Part shown: positions 1 through 12,000 of the stretch, one piece after another
How the letters are laid out: every line of letters begins with the position of its first letter
Numbering within the stretch: the stretch's first letter is position 1
From: Prauserella cavernicola
Lineage (GTDB): Bacteria > Actinomycetota > Actinomycetes > Mycobacteriales > Pseudonocardiaceae
Reading direction: 5' to 3'
DNA: 64,000 nt
Assembly: GCF_016595675.1 (NCBI RefSeq)
Contig: NZ_JAENJH010000001.1
Coordinates: 806,001-870,000, forward strand
The notes under the pieces: generated by a model
Seen by the model: the letters and a program-made list of their open reading frames with translations, nothing else
What the model was told of the DNA's origin: nothing
The model's database searches: none
Made by a program: the position numbers and the translations under genes

Positions 1-3000
1 CCGAACCCCAGGCTCGTGCCCAGGTGATAGCCGGCCGAGTTGCCCACGATGTGACCGGCCCCGGTATAGCCGCCCAGGCGGAGGAATGCACCGAACTCGT
101 TGAGCTGCGAGATGTGCTCGGTGATCTCCGCGGTCAGCAGTTCCTGGAGCGCGGCGTCCAGATCGGACAGTGACGCGTCGCGATCGACCAGTACGACCAT
201 GCGCCCGCCCTCGACCACGGCGTCGTCCCGCCGGGCCGGACCGAGCACCTGGCCCTCCGGCAGGTCGGCCACCTCGAGCTGCAGGGTGAACCCGGGGCGC
301 AGCAGGGCCGAGCGCCCGCTGCCCGACCACCAAGTGACCAGGAACGAGTTCTCGTCGCGCGGTTTGTCCGGCACGGCGTAGTCCTCGATGGCGTGGTCGC
401 GGGCCGAGACTCGCAGCTCCGTGGTCGGCGTGATGACCACACGGTGGATGTTGTCGCCGGACGTACCCTGTTCGAGCGGGTCCGCGTAGTGGTTGTGCTC
501 GAGCACCACTGCCATGCGCGAGACCTTGTGCTTGAACAGCCAGCGCGCCCTGGCGAGTCCCGGCGCGGGGTGCTCCTCCACTTTCCGGAGCCGGTCGACG
601 AGTGCCAGCCCGTGCTCGGTCAGCCGCCCGTCGAGGCCGCGCCGCCGCACCGCCTCCGGCAGCCATCGCCTGCGCCGCTCGCTGCCGTGCACCGCCTCGT
701 TCAGGCCCGCACCGTTGTCCCGGCCCGCGTCGTCGCCGTTGATCACGCGCCGCAACAGCTCCTCGACGTCGCGCAGTTCGGCGAGATCGCCGTCGGGGAG
801 TGCGAACTCGTCCGCGCGCGAACCGGTGTGCCCCTGGTCGCGGAGCGCGGTGACCAGTTCCTCGTGCCGGGCGAGCAGTGTGAGCATGCGGTCGAGCAGC
901 GCCACGTCGCCGTCGCTGAGCCGCATCCGCCGTGGCGGTCGCGGGTGGCCGGTGAACGCGCTGGGGCGATCGCCCGCCGAGACGGGCCCTGCGGCGCGCT
1001 CCGGGTACGCCAGTTCCAGGTACCGCTGGAGCACGCGGTCGGTGAGCGCCCTGCTCCGCTGCAGGTCCTGGGCTGTCCTGACCAGCTCGACCTCCAGCCG
1101 GGCGGCCAGGTGCAGGCCGTCCGCACTGTCCTCATCGGACACCCGGTGGCGGTAGCGCAGCGTACGGGCGAGGTCGGAGAGCACCGGCGTGTACTGGCGG
1201 TAGCTCTCGGCGAGCCGCCGCTCGGCTGAGGCCAGGCCAGCTCCGCCCTCCGGCTGAGCATGGCGGTCGGCGAGTTCGGCGAGCTCGTGGGCCAGTGTGT
1301 CGGCGCGCTCGGCGAGCAGTTCCAGATCAGGGACCGCGTCGCCGGTCCACAGCAGCGATTCGGTGAGCGCGGCCAGCTCGTCGCCCGCGCGTTCGTCTGC
1401 CGCGGTCAGCTCGGTGACCCGGACCGCCGCCGCGAGCTGCGGGGCCTGCTCACCGGGTGTCGTGGGCTCCGCGGCAGGCGCCGCGGCGAGCATGTCCGCG
1501 ACGCGACCGGGCAGCTCGGCCAGCGCGGCCCGCAGCGGAACTCCGAGCACCGGCACCAGCGCGGCGCCGATGTCCGGCACCGGAGGTAGTAGTACCGTCG
1601 CGGCGCCGTCGAGCGTGGCGCCGTCGGCGCTCACGCGCAGGCCGGGCAGCACGAGCGCCGCCTCGGTGGCCGCCGGGTCCGCCCGCACCTCCACCTCCAG
1701 TTCGAGCCCGTCCGGCCAGCGCAGCAGCCAGCGCTTCTCGCCGGTGAGCTCGGCCGTCACCTCGGAGCGGTCGAGGAAGGCGCCGACCGTCTCGGCCAGC
1801 CCCTCGGGAACCGTGGCGCCGTCGCGCACAGGCAGGCTCGGCAGCGGCACCCGCTCGCCGGGCACAACGAGACTGGGTGGTGCGCTCGCGCCAAGCGGTT
1901 CGGGCGGAGCGGCCGGGGGTTGCGGCGGGTCCGTCCGCTGTTCGGGAACCGGACCGGGGCCGTCGTCAGGGGGCAGCACGGGCATGTGCTGCGTGCTCGT
2001 GCGCAGCAGGGTCGCCGCGCCGTGGTGCACCAGCGGCGCGTGCTCGCGCGCGTAACCACCGGCGTCGACCTCGGTGACCGCGAGTCCGAAGTGCGCGGCC
2101 AGCAGAGCGGTGAGCCCGCCCTCGAACTCACTGTCCACAGCGGAGGAACCGGCGCGCAGGGCGTCGAGTGCCGCGCTTTGGTCGCCGTGGGTCACCAGCT
2201 CCGGCACGGCAGACCACAGCGGCCTGCTGTCCACCGGCAGGTCCAGTTCCGACTCCAGCGCGGCGACCAGTCCGGCACGCAGGTCCGCGGGCGTCTCCAC
2301 GCCGTGCGACTCGGCGAGCAGGGCCCGGTCGGTGGCGGGCAACGCGCGATAGAGCGCCCGGAACGTGGCGTCCGCACCGAGCGCGGTCCACTCGGTGCGC
2401 GCCACGCTGCGGTCGAGGTACCGCAGCTGCGCGGGCGTGAGCGCGTTGGGGTCGCCGACCACGCGCGCGAAGTCCTCGGCGGCGAGGTCACCGCTGAACC
2501 GCGAGCCCGGCAGCTGGGTCGCGACCCACGCGCCGTAGGCGACGCCCCAGCGGTCCACCGCGGCCGCGATCCGGTTCGCTCCCGGCCCGAGCAGATCGGG
2601 CCCGTGGTAGGCCTGTCCCACCGGCTTGTCGTAGTAATAGCGCTCGGCGACGAGCCGCACGGTCTCGTCGAACCCGGACCGGGCGACGGCGGGAACGGTC
2701 CCCGGAGGGTCCAGTGCCTCCAGCGGCGGGATCCGGGCAGGACGGGTGGCGACCGCGCCCGCGAGCCAGCCGTCCTCGACGATCGCGCGCCGCTGGTCCG
2801 CGCCGAAGATTCCGTGCCGCAGAGCCAGCTCGCCGGCGAGGCCGCGCAGCAACAGGGCGTCGCGGGTGTCCACCGGGGCGGTGATCCCGGCCTGGCGAAG
2901 CACGTCGCCGAACGCGGCCAGTTCGACCTCGGTCCGGCCGAACCCGAAGAGTCCGGCCAGCGCGGGGGCGGTTCTCGGCACCGGTCCGGCCGCAGCGGCG

Positions 3001-6000
3001 GACAGGGCGGATCGCAGGACCGCACCGAACTCCTGGCCGGCCGCCATCGCCTGCCGGTGCAACGCTCGCAGGTCCACCTCGTGCGCCACGGCGCGGGCGA
3101 GGTCGGCCGCGGTGAACTCCGCAGCGCGCAACGCCTCGTGCAGATCCGGCTGTTCGCTCTCCCATGCCGCGTCGGCGTCCGGGCGGACCCGCGGTGCGGC
3201 CGTCGTGTCCTCTCCCGGGGTGAGGACACCGGGTTCGGCGCCGTCGGGGGTCACCCAGTACCGGTGCACGGTTCCGTCCAGCGTGGTGACGTCCAGCCTG
3301 AGCTCGGCGTCGAGCTCCGTGGCCAGGGCGTGGGCGGCGCGCACGGGCTCCGGTAGCGCCGGGGGAACCCGCGGGGCGGGGCCGCCGACGACGAGCGCTC
3401 GCGCACGCCCGGCGTCGGCGAGCATGTCCTGTCCGGCCTCCGCTGCCTCGGCCCACTCCCGGTGGGCCCGCGCCAGCCGTGCCGGATCGCTCTTTTCGCG
3501 CGCGTCCAGCAACGCCTGGCCACGCTCGCGCACGAGTAGCGCCGCCGCCGTGGCCCTGTCCATGGCCGCCGCGGCGGCCACCACGGCGCCATCGGGGTCG
3601 GCGCGCCGGATCTCGGCTGCCACCTGCTCGACCCACGTGGCCGCCGTGCCGTGCGCCGCGACCTCGGCGGCGGTCTCGTCGAGAGAGAGCCGCACCAGCG
3701 AACCGGGTGGCAACCCTCCCGGCACCGCCCTGCGCGCGGCCAGTGCCGGGTCGTCGTGCCGGAGCAGCTCACCCAGGTCGAGGCGGGGTGCGTTTCGTTC
3801 CCGCGCCTCCAGTAGCACCCGCACGTCGTCGTCGCCGTAGCCGGTGAGCCCCAGCGCGGTCTCGACGTCCCACGGCACGCGGCGCGCGTCCCTCGCGGAA
3901 AGCTCCCTCGGTGAGGGGGCGGCGGGCCCGGGTTCGAGCGCACTCGCGTACGGCGCCAGCTCGGAGGGAACCGTGCTCAGCGCGGTCTCCGTGGGCACGT
4001 ACACCTCGGCGCTGCCGCGGCGGGTACGCACACTGCCGTCCACGGTCTCACCGTCGGTGTCGAGCAGTTCCACCCTGACGGTGTGCGGCACCCGGAAGAC
4101 CGCGGTCCGTCCACTGTAGCCGGTGACGCGCACTCCCTCGTCGCCGTCCCGCAGGCGACCGGACGCGTGGTCGGTGTGACCGAGGAACTCGGCTCCGGCC
4201 GGATCCTGGTCGAGCCGGAGCACTAGCCGAACCTGCTCACCGCGGTGCGGCCAGGGCCGCGGCCGTTCCAGCGCCAGGATCAAGCCATCCGTGGCCAGCC
4301 GGGCGTAGGCGGACTCCAGACTCGCCTGGCTCAGGAGCGTGTCGACCCGGTTCAGGGTGTCGAACTGCCGCGCGCGGAAGCGGCGGCTGCGGCTGAGCGG
4401 GCCGTGGTCTGCGGGGTCTCCGTCGGGGACGTGGCTCGCGGCCGGGACGACACCGCGCCCGGCGAGCACGCTCAACACGAGCTCCCGCAGCGGACCGGCA
4501 CCGTCGGCCCGCGCGGTGGAGCCGACGGGACGTGCGGTGTGCAGCGACCTGGCGACGACGGGAGTGTCGCTGCCGGCGGCGGTGACGAGATGGTCGGCGG
4601 GATACGACGGCGCGCGTACCGCCGGGTCGGCGACAGGGGCGCCGCGCACCAGTCCGCCCTCGCCCACCGCGTCGGCGGCGACGGGCAGCCCGTAGTGGTA
4701 CGCGTCGGACTGGGCCATGCGCGTGACGAGCGACCCGCCCACCTCGACGCTGTTCAGTTCCACCCCACCCTCGGTGAACAGGGTCAGCTGGTGCACCACA
4801 CCCGGTTCGTCCCCGCCCCACCGGTGCACCTGCGTCGGGCCCTGCCGTGCCTCGACCGACACCGATCCGTCTGCACCGAAGTCCACGCGGTCCGTCCGGA
4901 CCCCGCTGTCCGGCGCGCCCAGCGGCTCGACCCGGTCGCGGCGCACGGTCGCCGTGTGCCGCACGACGAACCGGTCGCCGTCGTCGGTGCGACCGGAGAA
5001 CACGTGGCCAGCCTCGCCCGCGACCGCGCGGTGCAGGACCTCCTCGATCCGCCCCGCGTACTCGGTGACCTGCCTGCCGCCCGCGCCGTCGAGCGAGTAC
5101 CCGGATTCGGCGAGCAGCGTCCACAGTGCGTCCGCGAAATCCTCGCGCCCGCCCAGGTCGAGCACCCGCAGATGGGGCAGGGCGTACGCGGGCGCGGCCT
5201 CGTCCTCGGGCAGGCGCACGCTCGGAACGCCGGTCCCGGCCGGGACCTCGCGGATGGCGAGCAGCAACGTGGCACCGGTTCCGAGCGAGGCTCCCGAGAA
5301 GATCACCGGCGCCGCGAAGTCCCCGGTCCCGGAGTCGCGTTCGGACACCTCGATCGCGACCGTCACCTCGGCGGGCTCGCCGGGCCGCCCCGCCTCCACC
5401 GCGATCCCGGCGGTGCCGAGCAGGCGGCCTGGTTCCGCCCGCAGTGGGGCCGCCGCGTCCGGCTCCGCGTCGAGGCGCACCGGCAACGGCTCACCGAGCC
5501 TCAGCCGTACCCGGAAGTCCCGGGGGCGTGCTCCGCCGAGTGACCACACGTCACCGTCGGCCGAGGCCACCTGGGCGAACCGCCCGGCCAGCCGTTCCCG
5601 CAGCCACGGCACGGTGATCGTGTCGTCGGCGGAGCGGCCGGCGAGGTGTGCCGCGAGCTCTGGCACGAACGGCACCTGCTCCATCGGCGTGGCGGTGACC
5701 AGTGCGAGCCGCTCCCCCGGATCCACCGTGGTCGGCGCGGCAGCCGGTTCCACAGTGGACTCTTCGAGCTCGGCGGCGCCGTCGCTGGGCACGGCGGGCA
5801 GGGCCACGACCGGATCCAGGTCGGGGTCGCGCGCCTGGAACGCCCTCCCGAGCCAGTCGGGGTGCGCCTCGACGAGCACGCGCCGGGAGCCCGCCGTGTA
5901 GCGCCCGTGCAGGTACGCGTCCCCGGCGAGCGCGCGCAACCGCTCGAGCCCGCCCCGGTCGAGCGCGGCCGGGATCCCCGCGCCCGCGAGCAGTTCGGTG

Positions 6001-9000
6001 AAGCGGGTGAGCGCACCGGAGTCGAAGCCGAAGAGTCGCGCGACGGCGTTCAGGTCCACGTCGGGCTTCTCGGCACCATCGATGTCCGGTGCGCGTTCGG
6101 CGGCGAGATCCGCTCCGGCGGGCAGGGCCAGCACGAACCGCTCGCCGCGCTCGGCCGCGAGTTCGGCGGCGAGCCGGAAGCCGGAACCGAAGCGCTGGTG
6201 CAGCACGCGCAGGTCGACCTCTGCCGCGACCAGCGCGTACAGGTCGACCCCGGCCAGGTCCCGCAGTGCCCGCTGGAACGAACGGTCGGCGTCGGCGACG
6301 GACGCGACCTCGGCGGGTTCGCCTTTCGCGGTGAGCCTGTGCAGTGCGTCGGGCAGCGCGCCGGCCGACACCGACCGCACCGCCATGCCCGTGAGCAGCA
6401 TCCGGTGTCCGGGATCCTCGGGAAGAGGCGGCAGCACGACCTCCACCACGTCGTCCACCACCCTGGCGAACACCCCGCCGGTCCCGGAACCGATCCGGAA
6501 CCGGACCGGACCGGCGACGCCACCGCCGAAGTCGAACCGCCAGCCGTCGCCGACCCGCTCGGTGTCGACCGGCTGGCGGGCGAGCACGTCCTCCAGCGTG
6601 GCGTCCAGCGCCTCCGCGTCCGTTGTGGTGGGTCCGTCGTAGTGCACGAACGGACCGTCCAGGCGTGCGGGGGCCGGTTCGGGCCGCACCGGCCCGGTGC
6701 CTCGGTCAGGGAAGACGGTGGCCACGTCGACCAGCTGCCCATCGGAGGCGGAACCGGGCGGCAAGGGCCCGGCGCCTCGGTCAGGGAACACGGTCGCCAC
6801 GTCCACCAACGGTCCACCGCCATCGGCTGTCCCGGCGTCCGAGGGCGAGCCGTCCTCGGACACCGGCGGCGCCACGGCGGCGCCCGGCCCCCGCAGTTCC
6901 AGAGGTGGCCGCGGAACACGCCCCGCGAGCCGGTCCGGGCGTCCGGGAGACAGATCCACCGGCGGCGACTCGTCAGCCTTCCACTCCATCGGTGGCCGCG
7001 GAATACGCCTCGCGAGCCGGTCCGGATACGCCGGACCGAGATCCACCGGCGACGACTCCGGCTGTTCGGGCTCCCGTGGTGGCAGCGCGGGTGTGTCCGA
7101 CTCCGGCAGGGTCGGCGCGTCGCCGGTGCCCCGGAACGAGTCTGCGAACGGGACGCCGTCCGGTCCGATCCAGCGGCGCCTCGGCGTACCGCTGTCGACA
7201 CTGTCGACGACGCCGGCGACGCGCAGTTCGGCGAGCACCCCGCGCGCGATGTCCACCGGGTCGAAGCGCAGGTGCCCGATCCACCGCCCAGGGCCGGGCA
7301 CGAGGTCGTGGGCCGCGCCGGTGCGCTCGTTGATCAGTTCCTGGGCTCGCACCGCCGTCTCGTGCACCGCCTCGGCGCGCGCCCGCCAGGGTGCCCAGTC
7401 CGCCGTCGCGTCGCCGAGACGGCGCCTCGCGTCCGTGGGATCGCCCAGTGCCGCCTGCCGCGCGGCCGCCAACTCGTCCCTGGCGTCGCCGAGCTCCAGC
7501 ATCGAGGCGCGCAGCTCGCTGAGCCGCGCCCTGGCGTGCTCGAGCTCCGGCGGCCTCGCGCTCCGAGGCGTTACGGCACGCAGCGCCGACAGTGCCTCGT
7601 CGGTCTCCAGCAACAGGCGGCCCACCGCGGACATTTCCGCCTGCTGCGCGTCGTCGGTGAACACGACCAGCGGATGCTTGCCGACCTGCTCCCGCACCAG
7701 TCGCGCGACGGTCACGTACGGACGATCGGGAGAATAGCCGGGATCCGCGACGGCCTGCCGGAGCAGGTCGGCAACGGCGAACCGCGGCGCGCGGCGCAGC
7801 GTCCGGCGCAACGCCTTCGGCACGGCTTCGCCCCCGCGAGGGTCGGCGAGCACCGCCTGCTCCTCGGGCGTCCTGGGCGAGCGCACCCGCTGATCAAGGA
7901 CCTGGGGGACGACCTCCGCCCGGGTCTTGAAGTAGACATCCCCAGTGACGACCGCCGTGCGGGTCTCCAGCGGGCGCACTGTCGGCTGCCACGACACGGT
8001 GAGCGCGTGCTCGGCCCGCGCCGACCACATGGCTGTTTTCGCACCGATGAGCATGTGGTGGTCGACGCGGCGGCCGCCGGTCTGGGTGTTGGACTGCCCA
8101 CCCGAGAAGCTCAACTTGCCGGTCGCCGAGGGGTCGAGCGCCCCGCCGAGCCCTGCCGCACCGGTTCCGAGGCCGATCGGATCCTCTGCGGACGGACCGA
8201 TCAGGCCCGCCGCGGTGGCGCTCGCGCTCATGCCCCGCCGGGTGTTCTGGATGGACCGGGTCTGTTCGCCGATGCCACCCAGCGACTCTGCTCCCTCGGC
8301 GCCCTCCCAGCGTTCGACCCTGACATCGAACAGGCGCGTGCTCAGCGACACGGTCACGGTGCCGCCGGGCACGGCGTCGAGAACCACGGGAACAGCGCCG
8401 TCGGCGCCGTTCATCGACGCGAAGTAGGCCTGGAGCACCATGGGCCCCAGCGCGTCGCTGATCCTCGCCCGGTGCCGCCAGACCCGGTGACCGAGCATGT
8501 CGGTCTGCCCGAGCATGCGCAGCGCCTCGTCGACGAGGCGCTCCCGCTCCACGAAGATCGCTCTGACGTCGCCCGGCGTGAGCGCCCCCTCCCGCAGTCT
8601 GCGGAAGTCGAGCGGGCGCGGCTCGGCCGGAGTCGCGTCGCTCACCGCCCTGGCCGGGTACTCCAGGACGAGGTCCGCGCCGAGAACACTCTCGAACGCA
8701 TCATCGGGCTCCCGGCCCCACAGCCACCTCGCGGCAGTGGAGATGACGCTGGTCGCCGACCCGGCGGGTCCGCTGATCCCGACACCGTAGGCGGGTTCGA
8801 CCCGGACCGAGGCAGTGAGGTCGAGCCGGGCACGGATCCGGTTGTGACCCGACCAGTCGAACTCACCGGAGAGGTGGGTCCGCTGCTGTGCCGTCGTCGC
8901 ATCGTCCTGGTGGGAGCGGCTGGCGATCGCGCCCCCGGAAAGGTCCGCACCGACCGCGTCGAGCGGACCGGTCTCGTCCGTGAACTGCCCGGGCAGGTCG

Positions 9001-12000
9001 AAGCCGATGTCGCGCGAACGGGTCGCCGTGACACTGCTCATGAGGTGCTTGTGCCCCTCGATACCGATGCCGTCCTGCTTACCGATCACCTCGGGAGTTC
9101 CGAGCCGGGCGCTCAGCCGCACCACCAGGTTCTCGGTCCAGAGCTTGCCCCGCACGGGCAGTACGAGTTCGAGCCCACCGGAGAGCATCGAGTCGATGGT
9201 GGCCGTGCGGCCGAGGCTCACGACGTAGGACTCGAGCACGTCGACCAGGCCGGGCTGCCGGTCCAGCAGCCCCGGCTTCGCCTGGTCAACGAGTCCGCGC
9301 AGCCACGCCAGCGCATCGGCGTCGGGCGCGAACCGGACTCCGGCGTTGGCACCGAGCCCCTTCTCTCCGGGTCTGGTCAGCTGCGGTGGCGGCGCTGCGT
9401 CGCGGATCTCCTCGGGTGCCTCGGGATACCGGGTCGTCAGGCGGGCCAGCTCCTGCCGGTATTCGAAACCCGCCACGACCGGATCCAGCGTGGCGGCCGT
9501 GGCGGCGCCGGGCACCAGGCGGGGATCCGCCTCCGGATACGTCCCCAGGATCGCATCGAGCACCGGCCACAGGTTCCGCGCCGCCACGAGGTCCCGTTCG
9601 TCGGTGACCAGCCGAAGTGCGGCCTTCGCCAGAACAGCACGGTCGAGGTCCCGGTCCCCGCTGCTCCAGGCACCGAGGGCGTCGGCAACCTCGGCCGCGG
9701 GCATCGGGAGCATGCCGCGGCCGTAGAGCTCCAACGCGTCGACCACCGGCAACGCGTATACCGCCGTCAACGGCACCTCGACGGCGTGTCCGGAGTCGAC
9801 GGTCACGACGCCCTCGGTCGTGAACACGTGCACGTCGTCCACCGGCCCGTCCCGGTCGCTCTGCGAGGTGACGCCGAGCGAGCTGGCGAACGAAGAGCCC
9901 CGCCCCAGTACGCCCGCCTCCTGGGTGCCGGGGTTGCCTCCGAGTTTCTCCGCGGTGGAGGCGAGACTCACGCCGATGCCCGCGGTCGTACCGCGGCCCG
10001 ACCCAGCGCCTGTCTCCGACAGAAGTGCGGTGACAGTGAGCACGTCGGGTGCCTTGCCGACCCAGGTCGGCGGGCCCGGTTCACCGCGCAGGACGATCCG
10101 CCCCGAGTTACGCAGGAACGGCGCGGACGTGCCGTAGCCGGAACCGAAGACCCTGGGCAGGTGGGACAGCAGGTCCGCGTACCCACCGAACTGCTGCAGC
10201 ACGGGTTCGCTGACCGGAGGCGAGATCTGGGGCGTATCGGTCGGCGAGCCGAGCAGGTTCCACGATTCCGCCTGCCCGCGCCGCGACAGGCCCTCGCCGA
10301 CCACCGTGCGGATGGCGTCCTGCACAGCGCCCGCGTCGGAGACGTGCAGCGGGACCGCGCGTTCCAGGACCTCCGTGCTCGTCGGCGTACCCGACGGGAC
10401 CGGATCGCCGGTGGTCAGCCCGTGGCTCAGGAGCGCTTCGACCCGCGTCTCGCCCGCCTGCCGACGGAACAGCTCCTTGTCGCCGTCCCGCACGACGACC
10501 TCGAAGGACACCGGCACACTGAACCGCGCACCGGTGCCCCGGTCGTTCCACAGCGTGTACCAGCCCGCGCCGTGGCGCGCGCTCAGGCTCGGTTGCACCG
10601 TGCCGTCGCCCGCGGCGGACGGTGCGACGTCGACGGTGTTGAACGCCGTACCCCCGCCGCTGAGCTCGCCGCGCCCAGCGGCGGTGTACGAGCTGGACCC
10701 TGTCGTCACCTCGGAGCCGAACATCAGGTTGACGAGATGGTGCTGGTCGCTCGCGCCCCGGTACACCGCGGCTCCGGTGTCCACAGTGGCCTCGACCGAG
10801 AGGGTGACGCCGCGCCAGCCTCTCGCCGAGAGCTTGTCGCGCTTCCACAGGGTGAACGACTTGCCGGTCTGGGCCGCCTCGTTGAGCCACACGGCGATGC
10901 TCGCGTCCGACAGCTGGTCCTCGAGCCACAGCCGCGATTCGTGCCGGGAGTCGATGGCACCGCGATGAGCCCGCGACACCAGCGCTCCGCGATCGCCGGA
11001 GCCACCGCGGTTGTCGAAGATGCCGCGGTTGTCGAAGATGCCGCGGTTGTCCAGCACCACCGTGCCGTTGCTGGGATCCAGCCTGGTGACATAGCCGTTC
11101 TCGACCGCCCAGTCCAGCACGGTCGCCCTGAGGTCCGACCCGTCGAGGGACTCCGGCAGCACGTGCGCCGGTCCGATCCCGACCCCGAGGAAGGGCGGGA
11201 ACCGGGCGGCATCGCCGTTGTGCCCGCTCGGGACGGGCAGGGCACGCACCCGCTCGACGACGATCGGTCCCCCGGGGGTATCCCTGTGCTCGGTGAGCCT
11301 CGCACCGTCGGTGCCGGTGAGGAAGGCATCCTCCGGAACGGGCAGCCCCCAGTGCGCGGCGGACTCCTCGGCAACGCGCAGTTGGAGCTCACCCGAGAAC
11401 GATCGCGGAAGAGCCCTGGCCGGCTCCTCGACCGGCCGGACGGTGACCGACGAGCGATACGGCAGCCGGTACACCAGGGTGTTGCCGGTGTAGCGATGGT
11501 CCCGCAGCAGCAACGTGTCCCGATCGACGCCGAGCGCTATCGTCCGGGTGCGGCTGACGAGGCCGGACACCGTGGTCGTGATCAAATCGGTCAGCTTCAG
11601 CCCGCCGAGCAGTGCGACCGAAGCATGGTCGGAGAACGTCTTCGCCCCGCTGTAGCCGGAATTGACCCTGTTGTCGGTGCTCAGGTACGGCTCGCGCATC
11701 GGCGCGCTCTGCAGCGTCGCGTCCTCCGTAGCGAGCTCGATGTCGACGTGCACGACGTGGGTCAGCCTCGCTCCCACCCGGATCGGGATCTCCACCGTCC
11801 CGCCTTCGGCGGCCGCTGTGCGCAGCCGGGACTGCAGGTTGTGCAGCTCGGTCCGGACGCTGTCGTGGACGGTGCTGCCTGGCCGGAGTTCGGGCTCGCT
11901 CAGCACCAGCTCGGACATCACCGCATCGGCGATGTCGTCGAGTCCGCTCATGCCGTACACGTGCCCGCCCGGTACCCGCGGGTCCCGGCGGTCCGGCGGG

